Assembly: GCA_019055375.1 (NCBI GenBank)
Contig: JAHQIW010000206.1
Span: 62,001-126,000, forward strand
Direction of reading: 5' to 3'
DNA length: 64,000 nucleotides
Source of the DNA: Parelaphostrongylus tenuis
Lineage: Eukaryota > Nematoda > Chromadorea > Rhabditida > Metastrongylidae
Part shown: piece by piece, positions 61,740 to 64,000 of the stretch
Numbering within the stretch: position 1 is the stretch's first letter
How the letters are laid out: every line of letters starts with the position of its first letter
The notes under the pieces: model-generated
Database searches by the model: none
What the model saw: only the letters and a program-made list of their open reading frames with translations
Told to the model about the DNA's origin: nothing
Translations under genes and position numbers: made by a program

Positions 61740-61893
61740 ACCTATCATTGATACCTGTTCGAGAGCAAATTAATTAGAACGTACTCTTTAGAATTACAAG
61801 CTTATAGAATTTGCGAGATCACTTTTCGTTGAAAAAGAACTCGTTTTTTTTGAAATTAATTTTGCTACTGTTATAAAGCTCTATGTTACTCAG

Positions 61894-62025
61894 AACGGCT
61901 CATGAAGCCCGAATCTGAAACGGGAACTGCCACAACTTCAAACACACTTGATGTCAAAGGAGAACTTAGACGACCACTCGTCATCGTACGCCCTCGAGAA
62001 GACGATCGAAGCAACGAGTTCAGTG
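61894..62025 (+). CDS. Candidate exon: receptor tail or first exon of a next gene
   Basis: TTACTCAG at 61886-61893 and GTAAGT at 62026 bracket a single open frame. It contains ATG at 61902 (MKPESETGTATTSNTLDVKG, then ELRRPLVIVRPREDD). It ends in phase 1. As a receptor tail it would need a preceding exon ending in phase 1, which I did not find. As a gene start, the 8-nt leader after an acceptor fits spliced-leader trans-splicing. Confidence 0.4.
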
Positions 62026-62029
62026 GTAA

Positions 62030-64000
62030 GTAAAACGATAAGGAGCGTTGAAAAAGTCTTTCTTTCTAATCGAAAGTTGTGTCTTCTTAGTAATATACTG
62101 GTTGGGTTGAAAACCACGAATTATCTTTAAAGTGAGCGCGCGATCCAGCATAATTTGTTCAACTGGCATTTTCCCCATTGAAAAGATTTCTTCTGAGGGA
62201 TTGAGAATAATCGTAGCACAACGTTCTTAATTCGTCTTAATAAGGTTTTTTTTATGATAAAATTGGTCTACTTCTATGGGTGCGATGTTTTCTACCGTGT
62301 AACTTAACTCCTTCGGCATGGCGACAAGTTTTGAGATGTGGTCGCGACCCTTGATTCAACTTCTGTGTAGAAACATTCAACTAATAAGCTATGATAACTT
62401 TTGTAGAAATGGTTTTATTGTTGGATTTCATCGTTCGACAGCGAACAAATGTTCTTTCTAGGTGGTAACACGCTAAGTCTTGAGCGAATGTGAAAAGACT
62501 TAATCACTTATGCCGTAGTTAATAGGCGAAGTTTTGTGAAAATATTAATAATATTGCAACGGGATCGAATGAAGTCTGAGAAGACGAAGTTTGTTTGTAG
62601 CGGCTAACCACTGAAGCTTCCTGGCTTTATTTTCGTTGACTTAGAAAAAAAAGATGCCTTTGTAATTGCTTTCTTCAGAGGATTAAAGTAACTAACTCTT
62701 CGAATAATGTAACTGCTTTTGGGATCATTTCATCAATGAATTTCAATGAATCAACAGCTCAAGTAAAAACTCGCAACGTTGACCAATCTTCAAGGGATCA
62801 CCAACATGCATTTCGACCTCACGAGAGAGTGAGAGTACAATAACTGCCAAAGAATTCTCATGGCCACTCTTTTAAAAAAACTTCTCAATAGTGTTACTTG
62901 TATAGTCAGTATGAATGATAATTTGAAAGAAAATATTCTCGAGTTAAAAGTATTGTTTGAGGTGTTAGTTTACCTTTTGATTCAAACTGGAATATTTCGG
63001 CTGCGTAGCCATTGTATACACCTTTTTGTTCGAATTAGAGAACCCTTCCCCACCTCTTCCAGAAATTCACTTCTAGATGTTCTGTGCATGCTTTGAATCC
63101 ACTAACGCTTCAATTAGTTATGAATTTTGAAAGGTAATGTATTGCATCAATTTTTTCGACTGCTCGGTTTTCCATACCATTTTGCAATGTAATTACTCTG
63201 TGCAAGCTTTGTTTGTATATTCACAATTGACGCCTATTCTCTTCTCGCGCACGTTTTACATGCTTTGCCCACTTAACAGCTCGGAACATCTGTCCATCTC
63301 TTCTTGTATGAAGCAAGCAATACAATAGTCGCTCACAAATTGCTAGTAGAAGTGATTGAGAACTCAAGCTGTCACATTGGTCATAAATGCAATGCTAGGG
63401 CTTAATCCCACTCGCCGCCTATGGGCCAACCCTCTGATTTGTGATTTCTCCTTCAGGCCATCTTAGAATAAATAGCCAGGCACTTTTCCAAGAGCGCCAT
63501 GGATTGTTGAACTAACAAGCCTTTTATATCAATTTTTTCTCCATGTTTCATGAACCTTTCAATATTGGCATTTCAAGTATCTCGGACTCTTTCAATATGT
63601 TAGTATAAAATTGAGAAATATTACCTAACCCTAATGCATGTGTGCCCTTTGGTTGCGCGCAGCTACGTAATCTTTGAATCTTTTGGTGTTAGGTTAATGT
63701 GTTGGAATGAATTTTGTATAGCACATGTTGATGCAAAGTATTGAACATCTTTGCAGGTAATGATCATCGAAAGGATTTTCGACGGAAATGAATTCACCAC
63801 AAGACTAACCAGTGACCTCTATCATCAATCAGCTAGCCATCTAGTCTATAACGAATTTCTTAATTTCTACACATCCTTGCCTTTTCCATAGGATGTCTGG
63901 GTAATAGACGAAAATGCAGCGACATTATCGCATTGTGCTGTGTGATGACTGTTGGCACAATACGGTGGGATACTTTGATCGTCTACAAGCAGTAATATAT
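62030..64000. other. Right end; no confident gene
   Basis: Short ORFs at 62860-63096 and 63137-63328 on the + strand lack motifs. No repeat family from elsewhere in the window is obvious. Confidence 0.35.
63758..63793 (+). CDS. Candidate exon following 61894-62025
   Basis: The acceptor TTTGCAG at 63751-63757 is phase-compatible with the preceding candidate. Joined, it adds GNDHRKDFRRK and a stop. In another frame the same segment is open for 45 codons (MIIERIFDGNEFTTRLTSDL ...). Which frame is used, if any, is undecided. Confidence 0.2.

Overview
The window looks like nuclear DNA of a nematode, most likely a clade V (strongylid/hookworm-type) parasite. The reasons are introns ending in TTTTCAG/TTTTTAG-type acceptors, several nematode-style RTE non-LTR retrotransposon copies, mariner elements, tRNA-derived SINEs, AT-rich sequence and kilobase-scale introns. 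The organism is an inference; no marker gene is present.

The one clear host gene lies on the + strand between about 37.65 and 59 kb. Nine short exons with GT-AG junctions and compatible phases join into a 406-residue, seven-transmembrane, rhodopsin-class receptor that resembles the FMRFamide-like peptide receptor (FRPR) group. Four exons (TM2, TM3, the DRY-like loop and TM4) are 72-119 bp long and are only visible by reading splice sites. Its introns (0.6-4.2 kb) hold SINEs, mariner derivatives, foldback elements and RTE fragments. Possible extra C-terminal exons lie at 59.88, 61.89 and 63.76 kb. A weak partial exon of another gene may sit at the left edge (324-448).

The rest is mostly decayed mobile DNA. 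RTE copies: 0.82-3.42 kb (+), 7.0-8.96 kb (+), 21.62-24.72 kb (-), 43.60-43.85 kb (-), 52.38-52.71 kb (+) and 56.09-57.29 kb (-). Mariner-type elements: an internally deleted copy at 26.26-26.83 kb and a separate family at 38.03-38.86, 50.17-50.39 and 60.86-61.74 kb. A tRNA-derived SINE family occurs at 20.16, 31.94, 39.69, 40.30 and 61.29 kb, some copies with clear target-site duplications. A second tRNA-like repeat family is scattered through the window, including a 71-nt cloverleaf at 32.81 kb and an almost identical copy enclosed by perfect 32-bp inverted arms at 33.12-33.25 kb. Long-inverted-repeat (foldback) elements occur at 13.12, 25.01, 40.73, 45.15, 51.76 and 57.55 kb.

The most notable items are the hidden receptor gene, the tRNA-like hairpin locus at 32.7-33.26 kb, and the nested insertion of a SINE into a mariner derivative near 61.3 kb. 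I saw no rRNA gene, CRISPR array or intact autonomous transposon.
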